Positions 1 to 10,582 of a stretch of 64,000 nt of DNA are shown piece after piece. Location of the stretch: contig NZ_VFUA01000012.1 in the NCBI RefSeq assembly GCF_006440735.1, forward strand, positions 37,528 to 101,527, written 5' to 3'. The translations under genes and the position numbers were made by a program. The notes below the pieces were generated by a model. That model searched no databases and had not been told where the DNA came from. It saw nothing but the letters and a program-made list of their open reading frames with translations. Position 1 is the first letter of the stretch; the number at the start of each line of letters is the position of its first letter. This DNA comes from Mesorhizobium sp. B2-7-1 (GTDB lineage: Bacteria; Pseudomonadota; Alphaproteobacteria; Rhizobiales; Rhizobiaceae).

Positions 1-2060
<2,060 letters not shown>

Positions 2061-2071
2061 AGCGGCCACGG

Positions 2072-2686
2072 TCAGCTGTCGAAGAAGACCGTCTCCTTTT
2101 CGCCCTGCAAATGGACGTCGAAGACGTAAGTATCGCCCTGGCGCTCCGCGATCAGCGTCGGCACGCGCAGGCGATGTTCGATGCGGCCGAGGATCGGATC
2201 CTCGGCATTGGCCTTTTCCTCGTCCGAAAGATAGAGCCGCGTGTGGAGGCCGACATTGATGCCGCGCGCTACGATCCACAGTGTGAAGTGTGGCGCCATC
2301 AGCCGGCCGTCGCGGAACGGCACGCGGCCAGGCTTGATCGTCCGGAACAGGCAGACGCCCGTTTCCATGTCGGTCGGCTGCCGGCCCCAACCCTGGAAGT
2401 TGGGATCGGCCGCGCCGCGCATTTCAGCCGGCGAATTGTAGAGCCCGTTGGCGTCCGCCTGCCAGATCTCGATCAGCGCATCCTTGAGCGGCGTGCCGGT
2501 GCCGTCGAGCACGCGGATGCGGAGATCGATGCGATCCCCCTTGGTCTCACCGTTGAGCATCGCCGAGCCAAGGTCGCTCGCATAGACGCCGCCGATGCCG
2601 CAGAAATTGGGCGTCAGCCCGATATGCACATAGGGGCCGGCGGTCTGCGAAGGCCTTTCCTTCAGCCGGTCGAGCGACTGCGCCAT
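2072..2686 (-). CDS. pcaG: protocatechuate 3,4-dioxygenase, alpha subunit
   Basis: Structural alpha subunit of the intradiol dioxygenase that opens protocatechuate between C3 and C4. The product has 204 residues, the usual length, with the intradiol core (IEIWQADANGLY, then GWGRQPTD and the APHFTLWIVARG strand). It lacks the four iron ligands, as expected for PcaG. The start ATG at 2686 overlaps the pcaH stop (TGATG), which implies coupled translation and equal dosage of the two subunits. Longer in-frame extensions run over pcaH and are not real. Confidence 0.95.
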   Translation of the reverse strand: MAQSLDRLKERPSQTAGPYVHIGLTPNFCGIGGVYASDLGSAMLNGETKGDRIDLRIRVLDGTGTPLKDALIEIWQADANGLYNSPAEMRGAADPNFQGWGRQPTDMETGVCLFRTIKPGRVPFRDGRLMAPHFTLWIVARGINVGLHTRLYLSDEEKANAEDPILGRIEHRLRVPTLIAERQGDTYVFDVHLQGEKETVFFDS

Positions 2687-3438
2687 CAATTGCCCTCCGG
2701 CCTGTTCTCGAACAGCGTCGAGCGCCGCCCGCGCAGCACGATGTCGAACTTGTAGGCAAGCGCGTCCATCGGGATCGTCGAGTGCATGTCGAGCGCCGCG
2801 ATCAGCGCCTCGACCGCCGCCTTGCTCGAAATGCCGCCGACGATCGGGCAGCGCCAGATCAGCGGATCGCCTTCGAAATACATCTGCGTGATCAGCCGCT
2901 GCGCGAAGCCGTGGCCGAACACGGAAAAATGGATATGCGCCGGGCGCCAATCGTTCGGGCCGTTCGGCCACGGATACGGCCCGGGCCTGACGGTGCGAAA
3001 GGCGTAGCTCCCATCCTCGCCGGTGATGGTGCGGCCGCAGCCACCGAAATTCGGATCGAGCGGGGCGAGATAACCGTCTTTCTTGTGGCGGTAGCGTCCG
3101 CCGGCATTGGCCTGCCAGAATTCGAGCAGCACGCCCGGTACGCCACTGCCGCGCTCGTCGAGCACGCGTCCATGCACGATAATGCGCTCGCCGATGGCGC
3201 TCTCGCCGGCTTTGGCGAAATTGTGGATCAGGTCGTTGTCGAGCTCGCCGAGCATCGCGTGTCCGAACACCGGGCCGGTCAGTTCCGACAACGTGTTGTC
3301 GAACGACAAAAGCGCTTTCTGCGGCGAGCGCAGCACCGAGCTCTTGTAGTTCGGCGTGAAGGCCGGCGGATGCCACTGGCGGTCGCGCTGGAAGAAGGCG
3401 CCGGTCTCCGGCGAGCGGTTGGAGCCTCGCTCAGCCAT
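2686..3438 (-). CDS. pcaH: protocatechuate 3,4-dioxygenase, beta (iron-binding) subunit
   Basis: Catalytic beta subunit of the non-haem Fe(III) intradiol dioxygenase. In the 250-residue product the expected ligands are Tyr116 ([11 protein letters not shown]), Tyr155 ([10 protein letters not shown]) and His168/His170 ([11 protein letters not shown]), the canonical Tyr2His2 set. The chosen ATG at 3438 overlaps pcaC by 8 bp and starts [19 protein letters not shown], typical of PcaH; upstream in-frame starts run into pcaC. Together with PcaG it forms the ring-cleaving enzyme of the pathway. Confidence 0.95.
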   Translation of the reverse strand: MAERGSNRSPETGAFFQRDRQWHPPAFTPNYKSSVLRSPQKALLSFDNTLSELTGPVFGHAMLGELDNDLIHNFAKAGESAIGERIIVHGRVLDERGSGVPGVLLEFWQANAGGRYRHKKDGYLAPLDPNFGGCGRTITGEDGSYAFRTVRPGPYPWPNGPNDWRPAHIHFSVFGHGFAQRLITQMYFEGDPLIWRCPIVGGISSKAAVEALIAALDMHSTIPMDALAYKFDIVLRGRRSTLFENRPEGN

Positions 3439-3835
3439 GGGCCGTCTTTGCTCCGTCCATCTGCGCGAACACTTCCTTGGCGATCTTGAAGGCGCGGTTG
3501 GCGGCCGGCACGCCGGCATAGATCGCCACATGCAGGAACGCTTCACAAATGTCGTCACGCGAGGCGCCCGTATTGGCGGTGGCGCGCACATGCATGGCCA
3601 CTTCCTCGTCATGGCCAAGTGCTGCAAGCAGCGCCAGCGTCACGATCGAGCGCTCGCGCTTCGACCAGCCAGGCCGCGCCCAGACCGTTCCCCAGGCGGC
3701 TTCGGTGATCAGCTGCTGGAACGGCCGGTCGAAATCGGTCGCGGCGTCTTCGGCACGGTCGACATGCGGGCTGCCGAGCACGGAACGGCGGACCTCGAGA
3801 CCGGTCCGGTAGCGGTTCTTCGTGACATCATCCAT
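3431..3835 (-). CDS. pcaC: 4-carboxymuconolactone decarboxylase
   Basis: Decarboxylates 4-carboxymuconolactone to 3-oxoadipate enol-lactone. The product has 134 residues, the usual size of stand-alone PcaC, with the carboxymuconolactone decarboxylase (AhpD-like) fold: [22 protein letters not shown], followed by the conserved acid/histidine segment HDEEVAMHV. It overlaps pcaD upstream and pcaH downstream by 8 bp each, an arrangement typical of the rhizobial pcaDCHGB operon. Other bacteria fuse PcaD and PcaC; here they are separate. Confidence 0.95.
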   Translation of the reverse strand: MDDVTKNRYRTGLEVRRSVLGSPHVDRAEDAATDFDRPFQQLITEAAWGTVWARPGWSKRERSIVTLALLAALGHDEEVAMHVRATANTGASRDDICEAFLHVAIYAGVPAANRAFKIAKEVFAQMDGAKTAHG

Positions 3836-4640
3836 GAGCAGGCTTTCCCTCAGGCAACGAGGCGACGAAATCGCGGATCAAAGTGACGAGCGCTTCGGGC
3901 TGCTCGACGCACGGGATATGCGCGCAATTGCGGATCACTTCGAAACGTGCGCCGGGAATCAGTCCGGCCAGCGAGCGGACGAGATCCGGCGGCGTCGAAC
4001 CGTCCTGGTCGCCGACGACGCAAAGCGTCGGCACCGCGATACGCCGCGCGCTGTCGGTGAAATCGGCATCGCGCAGCGCCATGCAGGTACCGATGTAGCC
4101 AGGCAGTGCCTGCCTGGTGAGCATGTTGCGGCAGCCGGCCAGATCCGGCGCGCGCTTGGCATAGAACTCGGGCGTAAACCACACTTTCATGATGCCGTCG
4201 GCGATCACCTCGATGCCGTGGCGCTCGACGGCCGCGATGCGCGTGTTCCAGCTCTCGGCGGTGCCGATCTTATGCGCCGTGTCGCTCAGGATCAGCGCCT
4301 CCACGCATCTGGGGTGGCGGGTATAGAGCCGCTGCGCAATCATGCCGCCGACGGACAGCCCGAAGAGCACGACCTTGTCGAAGCCGAGATGATCGATGAG
4401 GGCGACCAGATCGTCGACATGGTCGTCGATGGAGCGCACGCCGCTGCCGATATCTGACAGCCCATGGCCGCGCTTGTCATAGACGAGCATCGGCATTTCA
4501 CCGGTAAGCCGCGCGACGACGTCGTCCCAGATCCGGAAATCGGTGCCCAGCGAATTGATGAAGATGATCGGGCGCGACGTGCCGGGCGCTTGTATGTAGC
4601 GGTGGTGCAGCGTGACGCCGCCGATGCTGACGAATGGCAC
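3828..4640 (-). CDS. pcaD: 3-oxoadipate enol-lactonase
   Basis: Alpha/beta-hydrolase that opens 3-oxoadipate enol-lactone to 3-oxoadipate. The 270-residue product has the nucleophile elbow GLSVGG (Ser96), an acidic residue in GDQDGS (about 211-213) and His241 in NCAHIP. I chose the GTG at 4640 because GGAGG lies 10 nt upstream; the in-frame ATG at 4664 lies upstream of that Shine-Dalgarno and within the promoter-leader segment shared with the 5688-5756 copy. It is the first gene of pcaDCHGB-pobA and is read divergently from pcaQ. Confidence 0.93.
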   Translation of the reverse strand: MPFVSIGGVTLHHRYIQAPGTSRPIIFINSLGTDFRIWDDVVARLTGEMPMLVYDKRGHGLSDIGSGVRSIDDHVDDLVALIDHLGFDKVVLFGLSVGGMIAQRLYTRHPRCVEALILSDTAHKIGTAESWNTRIAAVERHGIEVIADGIMKVWFTPEFYAKRAPDLAGCRNMLTRQALPGYIGTCMALRDADFTDSARRIAVPTLCVVGDQDGSTPPDLVRSLAGLIPGARFEVIRNCAHIPCVEQPEALVTLIRDFVASLPEGKPAHG

Positions 4641-4646
4641 GATTTC

Positions 4647-4715
4647 GATCCTCCAAAGCCACATTGCACGAGCCGTTTGGTTCGGTAAAATGATATTTTG
4701 CGGCGTTTCATTAAC
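4647..4715 (-). repeat. pcaD promoter-leader segment, copy 1 of an inverted pair
   Basis: This 69-bp segment runs from the end of the PcaQ box to the pcaD Shine-Dalgarno. It matches 5688-5756 read on the other strand at 63 of 69 positions without gaps. Both copies hold a dyad with AAAAT and ATTTTA arms and end in GGAGGATC. Copy 1 is functional as the pcaD leader. Confidence 0.85.
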
Positions 4716-4726
4716 TCTGAGGTTAT
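4711..4726 (-). promoter_or_regulatory. PcaQ-type box between pcaD and pcaQ
   Basis: The minus strand reads ATAACC-TCAG-AGTTAA, 11 of 12 to the PcaQ site ATAACC-N4-GGTTAA reported in Sinorhizobium meliloti (from memory). It lies 70 bp upstream of the pcaD start. Its right edge is 6 bp before the pcaQ ATG, and the GAGGT inside it (4719-4723) is also the only plausible Shine-Dalgarno for pcaQ. Confidence 0.75.
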
Positions 4727-4732
4727 CGAACC

Positions 4733-5650
4733 ATGGCCGAAAGCCGGATTCGCTTCCGCCACCTGCAGGCCTTTCTCGAAGTCGCCCGGCAAGGCAGCGT
4801 CGCGCGCGCGGCCGACTTCCTGCATGTCAGCGCGCCGGCTGTGACCAAGACCTTGCGTGAGTTGGAAGAAGCACTCGGCGTCGCGGTGGTCGAGCGCGAC
4901 GGGCGCGGCATCCGTGTCACGCGCCTCGGCGAAATCTTTCTTGGGCATGCCGGCTCGGCGATCTCCGCATTGAAGCGCGGCGTCGATTCCGTACGCCAGG
5001 ACGGCGCCCTCAATCGCGACCCGATCCGCATCGGCGCGCTGCCGACCGTATCGGCGCGGGTGATGCCGCTCGCCATGAACCTGTTCCTCGAGGAGAACAC
5101 CGGCGCCGCGCTCAAGATCGTGACTGGCGAGAACGCGGTGCTGCTCGAGCAACTGCGGGTCGGCGCGCTAGACCTCGTCGTCGGTCGCCTCGCGGCGCCG
5201 GAGCACATGACCGGCTTTTTCTTCGAGCACCTCTATTCTGAACAGGTGCTGTTCGTCGTGCGGGCCGGGCATCCCTTAGCGGAGCCCGGGGCAGACATTT
5301 TCACGCGGCTCGACGAGTTCCCCGTCCTGATGCCGACGCGGGAATCCGTCATCCGTCCTTTCGTCGACCGGCTCTTCATCACCAACGGCATGACCGCGCC
5401 GGCGACGGAAATCGAAACCGTTTCCGATTCCTTCGGCCGCTCCTTCATGCGCCAGAGCAATGCGGTATGGATCATCTCGGCCGGCGTCGTCGCCAACGAG
5501 ATCGCCAGCGGTGCCTTCGTCGCCCTGCCCGTGGACACTGAAGAGACCAAAGGGCCGGTGGGCTTGACCATGCGCACCGACACCGCGCCCTCGCCCGCCT
5601 TCACCATCCTCCTGCAGACGATCCGCGAAGCGGCGCGGCATCACGCCTGA
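4733..5650 (+). CDS. pcaQ: LysR-family activator of protocatechuate catabolism
   Basis: The 305-residue LysR-type regulator has an N-terminal winged helix-turn-helix (FRHLQAFLEVARQGSVARAA, residues 8-27, then SAPAVTKTLRELE) and a C-terminal ligand-binding domain. Divergent placement against pcaDCHGB and the PcaQ box in between identify it as PcaQ, which in Agrobacterium and Sinorhizobium activates pcaDCHGB with beta-carboxy-cis,cis-muconate or related pathway intermediates as inducers. The ATG at 4733 follows GAGGT, itself part of the box. It probably also controls the transporter operon downstream, whose promoter carries a second box. Confidence 0.92.
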   Translation: MAESRIRFRHLQAFLEVARQGSVARAADFLHVSAPAVTKTLRELEEALGVAVVERDGRGIRVTRLGEIFLGHAGSAISALKRGVDSVRQDGALNRDPIRIGALPTVSARVMPLAMNLFLEENTGAALKIVTGENAVLLEQLRVGALDLVVGRLAAPEHMTGFFFEHLYSEQVLFVVRAGHPLAEPGADIFTRLDEFPVLMPTRESVIRPFVDRLFITNGMTAPATEIETVSDSFGRSFMRQSNAVWIISAGVVANEIASGAFVALPVDTEETKGPVGLTMRTDTAPSPAFTILLQTIREAARHHA

Positions 5651-5676
5651 CGATCGGCCTATCGGTTCGGTATCCA

Positions 5677-5692
5677 CTAACTCAGGGGTTAA
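5677..5692 (+). promoter_or_regulatory. second PcaQ-type box, upstream of the ABC transporter operon
   Basis: CTAACT-CAGG-GGTTAA matches ATAACC-N4-GGTTAA at 10 of 12 positions, with a perfect right half. It stands in the same position relative to copy 2 of the duplicated promoter segment as the first box does to copy 1, but points toward the transporter genes. Confidence 0.65.
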
Positions 5693-5756
5693 TGAAACAC
5701 CGTAAAATATCATTTTACCGAACCAAACCGCTAGTGCAATGTGGCTGCGGAGGATC
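5688..5756 (+). repeat. pcaD promoter-leader segment, copy 2 (inverted) driving the ABC operon
   Basis: Inverted copy of 4647-4715 (63 of 69 identical, no gaps). It contains the clean dyad GTAAAAT-ATC-ATTTTAC at 5702-5718 and ends in the pcaD-like Shine-Dalgarno GGAGGATC at 5749-5756. No start codon follows that site at the matching distance, so it is vestigial; the real gene starts 75 bp further on with its own site. Confidence 0.85.
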
Positions 5757-5830
5757 AAAAGCCGGGCCGTCCGGCTGCAAACGGAAGACCCGTTTGCAGC
5801 CGTATCGAACGGCTACAGAGGGAGGAGCAG

Positions 5831-7147
5831 ATGTCTCGCATTATCGGCAGCAAGCCCGGCATTTCGGGCATTTCACGGCGCCAGTTCATTGCCACTTCGG
5901 TGGCCGGCGGCGCGGCGCTGGCATTCGGCCGCGGCAAGGCCTTCGCGCAAGCCGCCGACACGCTCAAGGTCGGCTTCGTCAGCCCGCGTACCGGCCCGCT
6001 CGCCGGCTTCGGCGAGACCGACGGCTACGTGCTCGACCTCGCCCGTAAGGCTCTGGCCAACGGCATCGAGCTCGGCGGCAAGAAATACAGCGTCGAGATT
6101 GTCGACCAGGACACCCAGTCGGATCCGTCCCGCGCCGGCCAGCTTGCCAAGGACCTGATCAACAATCAGTCCATCGACCTGATGCTCGCGGTGTCCACGC
6201 CGGAGGTCATCAATCCGGTGGCCGACGCCTGCGAGGCGGCCGGCGTGCCTTGCCTCTCCACCGTAATGCCCTGGGAGGCCTGGTATTTCGGCCGAGGCGC
6301 CAAGCCGGGCCAGCCCTCGCCATTCAAATGGACCTATCATTTCGGCTTCGGCGTCGAGGAATTCTTCAAGGCCTATATCTCGCAGTGGAACCTGATCGAG
6401 ACCAACAAGAAGGTCGGCGTCATGTATCCCAACGACGCCGACGGCAACGCCATCCGCGCCCATCTGGCGCCGCTTCTGGCCAAGCAGGGTTTCACCATCG
6501 TCGATCCCGGCGCCTACGAGACTGGCACCACCGACTATTCCTCGCAGATCGCGCTGTTCAAGCAGGAGGGCGTCGAGATCTTCAACTCCTTCCCGATCCC
6601 GCCCGACTTCGCCGCCTTCTGGCGCCAGGCCGCGCAGCAAGGCATGACCCGACAGATCAAGATCGCCCAGGTCGCCAAGACCGGCCTGTTCCCGTCCGAC
6701 ATCGAGGCGCTCGGCGATCTCGGCATGAAGATTTCGAGCGCCGCCTATTGGCACAAGGCCTTCCCCTACAAGTCGTCGCTGACCGGCGTCTCGGGCACAG
6801 AGCTTGCCGATGGCTATGAGGCAGCGAGCGGCAAGCAGTGGACGCAGCAGCTCGGCGCCTCGATGTCGTTGCTCGATGCCGGCTTCGCGGCCCTTAAGAC
6901 AAGCGCCAACGCCAAGGACAAAGCGGCGGTCGCCAAGGCGCTGAGCACGCTCAAGACCGAGACCATGGGCGGCAAGGTCGACTTCACCAGCGGCCCCGTC
7001 CCCAATGTCTCGCCCGGTCCGATCATCGGCACGCAATGGGTCGCCGCCAAGGAAGGCTCGAAATTCCCGCTCGACTATGTCGTGACCGAGAACGCCACCG
7101 ACCCGAACGTGCCGGTCGAGGCCAAGCTGCAGCCTTACAACGGCTGA
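5831..7147 (+). CDS. ABC transporter substrate-binding protein, aromatic/branched-chain amino acid type (PcaM-like)
   Basis: Periplasmic binding protein of the LivJ/Peripla_BP_6 type, 438 residues from the ATG at 5831, which follows GGGAGGAG. The N-terminus carries a twin-arginine motif (SRRQFIA, residues 15-21) and an AFAQA cleavage region near residue 40, so export is probably by Tat. It heads a five-gene LIV-type operon behind a PcaQ box. S. meliloti has a PcaQ-dependent protocatechuate importer (pcaMNVWX), and this is its likely counterpart. The ligand is inferred: protocatechuate or a related lignin acid. Confidence 0.85.
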   Translation: MSRIIGSKPGISGISRRQFIATSVAGGAALAFGRGKAFAQAADTLKVGFVSPRTGPLAGFGETDGYVLDLARKALANGIELGGKKYSVEIVDQDTQSDPSRAGQLAKDLINNQSIDLMLAVSTPEVINPVADACEAAGVPCLSTVMPWEAWYFGRGAKPGQPSPFKWTYHFGFGVEEFFKAYISQWNLIETNKKVGVMYPNDADGNAIRAHLAPLLAKQGFTIVDPGAYETGTTDYSSQIALFKQEGVEIFNSFPIPPDFAAFWRQAAQQGMTRQIKIAQVAKTGLFPSDIEALGDLGMKISSAAYWHKAFPYKSSLTGVSGTELADGYEAASGKQWTQQLGASMSLLDAGFAALKTSANAKDKAAVAKALSTLKTETMGGKVDFTSGPVPNVSPGPIIGTQWVAAKEGSKFPLDYVVTENATDPNVPVEAKLQPYNG

Positions 7148-7165
7148 TCCATCGGGGACCGCATC

Positions 7166-7906
7166 GTGAACGCCATGCCCAACGGTGCGATCCTCAGCGC
7201 CGCCGGCATCCACAAGCGCTTCGGCGCGCTTGTGGTGCTCGACGACATCGACTTCGCCATGGGCGCCGACGAGGCGGTCGGCATCGTCGGCCCGAACGGC
7301 GCCGGCAAGACCACGCTGCTCAGCGTGCTCTCCGGCGCCTATCCGCCGAGCGCCGGAACGATCGCCTTCAAGGGTGGCGACGTGACGGCGCTGCCGGCCA
7401 CGCAACGCTGCCGGCTGGGGCTGGTCCGCACCCATCAGGTGCCGAAACCCTTTGGCGGCATGACCGCTTTCGAGAATGTCTTCGTCGCCGCCTCGCATGG
7501 CGCCGGGCTCAGCCGCGACGAGGCCTATGAGGAAGCGCTTGGATCGCTGAAGCTGTGCGGCATGCTTGGCGTCGCCAACCGGCGCGCCGAAACGCTCGGC
7601 CTGCTCGATCGCAAGCGGCTGGAGCTGGCGCGCGCGCTCGCCGCAAAACCGACGCTGCTTCTGCTCGACGAGATCGGCGGCGGCCTGACCGATGGCGAGG
7701 CCGGCGAGCTCGTCGAGACCATCCGCGAATTGCGCCGCCGCAAGATCGGCATCGTCTGGATCGAGCACATCGTCCATGTCCTGCTGCAGGTGGCCGAGCG
7801 CCTGATCTGCATGGATGCCGGCAAGATCATCGCCGACGGCGAGCCGCAGGCGGTGATGGCCGACCCGCAGGTGATCAGCGCCTATCTCGGTGGAGGCCCG
7901 AAATGA
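7166..7906 (+). CDS. ABC transporter ATP-binding protein (LivG type)
   Basis: First of two ATPases of the aromatic-compound importer, 246 residues. It has Walker A GPNGAGKTT, the signature region replaced by LGLLDRKRLELARAL, Walker B LLLLDEI and a LivG-like IVWIEHIVHVLLQ switch region. The usual LSGGQ is written ETLGLLDRKRLE, a variant common in LivG-type proteins. The start is GTG 7166 (GGGG about 8 nt upstream) or ATG 7175. It overlaps the next gene by ATGA. Confidence 0.9.
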   Translation: MNAMPNGAILSAAGIHKRFGALVVLDDIDFAMGADEAVGIVGPNGAGKTTLLSVLSGAYPPSAGTIAFKGGDVTALPATQRCRLGLVRTHQVPKPFGGMTAFENVFVAASHGAGLSRDEAYEEALGSLKLCGMLGVANRRAETLGLLDRKRLELARALAAKPTLLLLDEIGGGLTDGEAGELVETIRELRRRKIGIVWIEHIVHVLLQVAERLICMDAGKIIADGEPQAVMADPQVISAYLGGGPK

Positions 7907-8631
7907 GCCTGCTGTCGGTCGAGGACCTCGTCGTCCGCCATGGCCTGCTGCAGGCCGTGCGCGGCATCAGCTTCGACGTCGCGCGCGGCGAGACGCTGGC
8001 GCTGATCGGTGCCAACGGCGCCGGCAAGACGACCTTGCTGCGCGCAATCGCCGGCGCGCATCAGGCAGCCTCGGGCCGCGTGGTCTTCGACGGCGCCGAC
8101 CTTTCCGGCGTGCCTTCGCATGAACGCGTCCGCAAGGGCGTCGCCCTGGTGCCCGAGGGCCGGCGGCTCTTCGTGCAGATGACGGTCGAGGAGAACCTCC
8201 TGCTCGGCCGCAGCGCCGGCCGCCTCGGCGACTGGAGTGTGGAGAAGGTGCTCGAAACCTTCCCCAACCTCAAGCCGCGCCGCCATGCCAAGGCCGGACA
8301 TCTTTCGGGCGGCGAGCAGCAGGCGACGGCAATCGGCCGCGCGCTGATGAGCAACCCGGACCTCCTCCTGCTCGACGAAGTCTCGCTCGGCCTGTCGCCG
8401 CTGATCGTCGATCGCGTCTATGCCTCGCTGCAGGGGCTGATCGGCTCCGGCACGACGATCATCCTGGTCGAACAGGATCTCAACCGCGCGCTCTCCGTGT
8501 CCAACAAGGTCATCTGCATGCTGGAGGGCCGGATTGCGCTCGCCGGCGACAGCAAGACCGTCTCTCGCGACGAGGTGACAAAAGCCTATTTCGGCCTGCA
8601 CCGGAAGGCCGCGGGAGGTGTGCCGGCATGA
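7903..8631 (+). CDS. ABC transporter ATP-binding protein (LivF type)
   Basis: Second ATPase of the importer, 242 residues, starting at the ATG that overlaps the previous stop (ATGA). Walker A GANGAGKTT, LivF-type VPEGRRLFVQMTVEENL, signature LSGGEQQ, Walker B LLLLDEVSLGLSP and switch histidine replaced by VEQDLN, all typical of LivF. A longer in-frame extension covers the livG-like gene and is not real. It overlaps the downstream permease by ATGA, so the five transporter genes are one translationally coupled unit. Confidence 0.92.
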   Translation: MSLLSVEDLVVRHGLLQAVRGISFDVARGETLALIGANGAGKTTLLRAIAGAHQAASGRVVFDGADLSGVPSHERVRKGVALVPEGRRLFVQMTVEENLLLGRSAGRLGDWSVEKVLETFPNLKPRRHAKAGHLSGGEQQATAIGRALMSNPDLLLLDEVSLGLSPLIVDRVYASLQGLIGSGTTIILVEQDLNRALSVSNKVICMLEGRIALAGDSKTVSRDEVTKAYFGLHRKAAGGVPA

Positions 8632-9524
8632 TGAACCAGATCGTCCAGGGCATCCTGCTCGGCGGCTATTACGCGCTGATTGCCTGCGGCCTCTCCTTCA
8701 TGTTCTCGGTGATGCGCATCATCAATCTGGCGCATGGCAGCCTCGCCGTGCTGTCGGCCTTCGCGCTGTGGCTGCTCGCCTCGCGCTTCCACATCCCGCC
8801 CTTTTACGGCCTCGCAATCGTGCTGCCGCTGATGGCGGTGATCGGCTGGGCCTTGCAGCGCTTCCTGCTCGAGCGCAGCGCGCGCGGCGGCGCGCTGCTG
8901 CCGATCCTCACCACGTTCGGCCTTGCGATCGTCATCGACAATATGCTGTTCGAACAGTTCGGCGCCGACACGCGCTCGCTGGCGCCTTTCATCGGCAGCC
9001 TGTCCTACGATTCCTGGGAATGGCCGGGCAGCATCTATGTCGGCAAGCTCGCCGTGATCATCTTCGTCGCCGCCGTCGTCCTGCTCGGCGGGCTGCAGCT
9101 GTTCCTCACCCGCACCGGCCTCGGCCGCTCGATCCGCGCCACGTCGGAAGACCCTGATACAGCGGGGCTGGTCGGCGTTGATGCGCGCCGCGCCAACGCT
9201 ATCGCCGCGGCGATCGCCATGGTCACGGTCGGTCTCGCCGGCGCCTTCCTCGGCATGCGCGCCACCTTCGATCCCTATGCCGGCGCGACACAACTTCTGT
9301 TCGCCTTCGAGGCGGCCGTCATCGGCGGCGCCGGCTCGCTCTGGGGCACACTGATCGGCGGCATCGTCCTGGCGCTCGCCCAGACGCTCGGCGCCAAGAT
9401 ACACCCGCAAGGTTTCCTCATCGGCGGCCATGTCGCTTTCCTGGTCGTTTTGTTCATCCGGCTCTACACCTCCGGCCTCGGCCTGCGCGGCCTGCTGCGT
9501 CTCTCCACGGGGAAGGCGTCATGA
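8628..9524 (+). CDS. branched-chain-type ABC transporter permease (LivH type)
   Basis: Inner-membrane permease, 298 residues with about eight hydrophobic segments. It starts MMNQIVQGILLGGYYALIAC, the typical LivH N-terminus, and contains the LivH hallmark FMFSVMRIINLAHGSL near residues 25-40. It pairs with the LivM-type permease next to it. ATGA overlaps on both sides couple it to the ATPase and the second permease. Confidence 0.92.
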   Translation: MMNQIVQGILLGGYYALIACGLSFMFSVMRIINLAHGSLAVLSAFALWLLASRFHIPPFYGLAIVLPLMAVIGWALQRFLLERSARGGALLPILTTFGLAIVIDNMLFEQFGADTRSLAPFIGSLSYDSWEWPGSIYVGKLAVIIFVAAVVLLGGLQLFLTRTGLGRSIRATSEDPDTAGLVGVDARRANAIAAAIAMVTVGLAGAFLGMRATFDPYAGATQLLFAFEAAVIGGAGSLWGTLIGGIVLALAQTLGAKIHPQGFLIGGHVAFLVVLFIRLYTSGLGLRGLLRLSTGKAS

Positions 9525-10582
9525 GCGCCGCCTCCCCCACTATCGAGCGCGGCACCGCCGCCTCGCGCATCGCCGGTGTTGGCGTTTTGGCCATCATCCT
9601 GCTGCTCGCCGTCTCGCCGCAATTCCTCTCGGCCGGCGCCGTCGACCGCATGACGACGCTGTTCATCTATGTGATCCTCGCCGCGATGTGGAACGCGCTT
9701 GCCGGCTTCGGCGGGCTGGTGTCGGTCGGTCAGCAGGTGTTCTTCGGCCTCGGCGCCTATTTCGCCATCCGGCTCGCCAATGCCGGGCTCAATCCATTCG
9801 TCTCGCTGTTCGTCTCGGCGGTGATCGTCGGCGCGGTCTCCTGGCCGATCTCGCTGTTCATGCTTCGCCTGAAGAATGGCGAGTTCGCCATCGGCATGTG
9901 GGTGATTGCCGCGCTTACGCACCTTCTCGTCAATCTCGACCGGCTGATCCAGGGTGAGACAGGCACGTCGCTGATCTCGCTCAACGTCTACGACGCGTCG
10001 ACACGCAGGCTGACGATCTACTGGTTGGCGCTGGCCTCGATGACGGCGCTGCTCGCCATCCTGTTCGGCCTGCTGCGCGGCAGCACGGGCGCCGCGATCC
10101 GCGCCATCCGCGACAATGAGGACGCCGCGGCCTCCGTCGGCGTGCGCGTCACCGGCACCAAACGGCTGCTCTTCGTGCTCGCCGCCTTCGGCATCGGCGT
10201 CGCCGGCGCGCTGTGGCTGGCAACCTCCATCACCTTCCAGCCGAAGACTTATTTCAACGTGCAGTGGACCGCCTACATGATCTTCATGGTGCTGGTCGGC
10301 GGCATCGGCACTTTCGAGGGCGCCATCCTTGGTGCGCTGCTCTTCTTCCTCATCGAGACCTGGTTCGGCGGCACCGGCGTCTGGTACCTGATCGGGCTTG
10401 GCGCCACGGCGCTCGTCTTCTCGTTGCTCCTGCCACGCGGCCTGTGGGGCACGTTGGAAGAGCGCTTCGGCTGGCGGCTGCTGTCGGTCGGCTACCGCGT
10501 CAAGCTTCCCCCCGGCCCGTCAAATCCGACTGGCGAGATTGCCTCGCCGCTGCAGACCACCAATTCTCGGGAGAAGGCATGA
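9521..10582 (+). CDS. branched-chain-type ABC transporter permease (LivM type)
   Basis: Second inner-membrane permease of the LIV-type importer, 353 residues. It has the LivM motif LAGFGGLVSVGQQVFFGLGAY and the EAA-like AIRDNEDAAASVGV segment that contacts the ATPases. It is followed, with an ATGA overlap, by the SDR gene, so transporter and enzymes form one operon. The hydrophilic C-terminus (about 25 residues) is ordinary. Confidence 0.92.
   Translation: MSAASPTIERGTAASRIAGVGVLAIILLLAVSPQFLSAGAVDRMTTLFIYVILAAMWNALAGFGGLVSVGQQVFFGLGAYFAIRLANAGLNPFVSLFVSAVIVGAVSWPISLFMLRLKNGEFAIGMWVIAALTHLLVNLDRLIQGETGTSLISLNVYDASTRRLTIYWLALASMTALLAILFGLLRGSTGAAIRAIRDNEDAAASVGVRVTGTKRLLFVLAAFGIGVAGALWLATSITFQPKTYFNVQWTAYMIFMVLVGGIGTFEGAILGALLFFLIETWFGGTGVWYLIGLGATALVFSLLLPRGLWGTLEERFGWRLLSVGYRVKLPPGPSNPTGEIASPLQTTNSREKA

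Noticed and set aside
4640..4664. ATG at 4664 as the start of pcaD
   Set aside because: The strong GGAGG lies downstream of that ATG and at the right distance from the GTG at 4640; the ATG region is part of the duplicated promoter leader.
5741..5830. ATG at 5741 as the start of the binding protein
   Set aside because: The 30 extra residues are the copied pcaD leader; ATG 5831 has GGGAGGAG and yields a clean Tat signal peptide.
5873..7777. 634-codon open frame on the minus strand
   Set aside because: It runs antisense to the binding-protein and LivG-type genes, has no domain features and no ribosome site; high GC makes such frames common.
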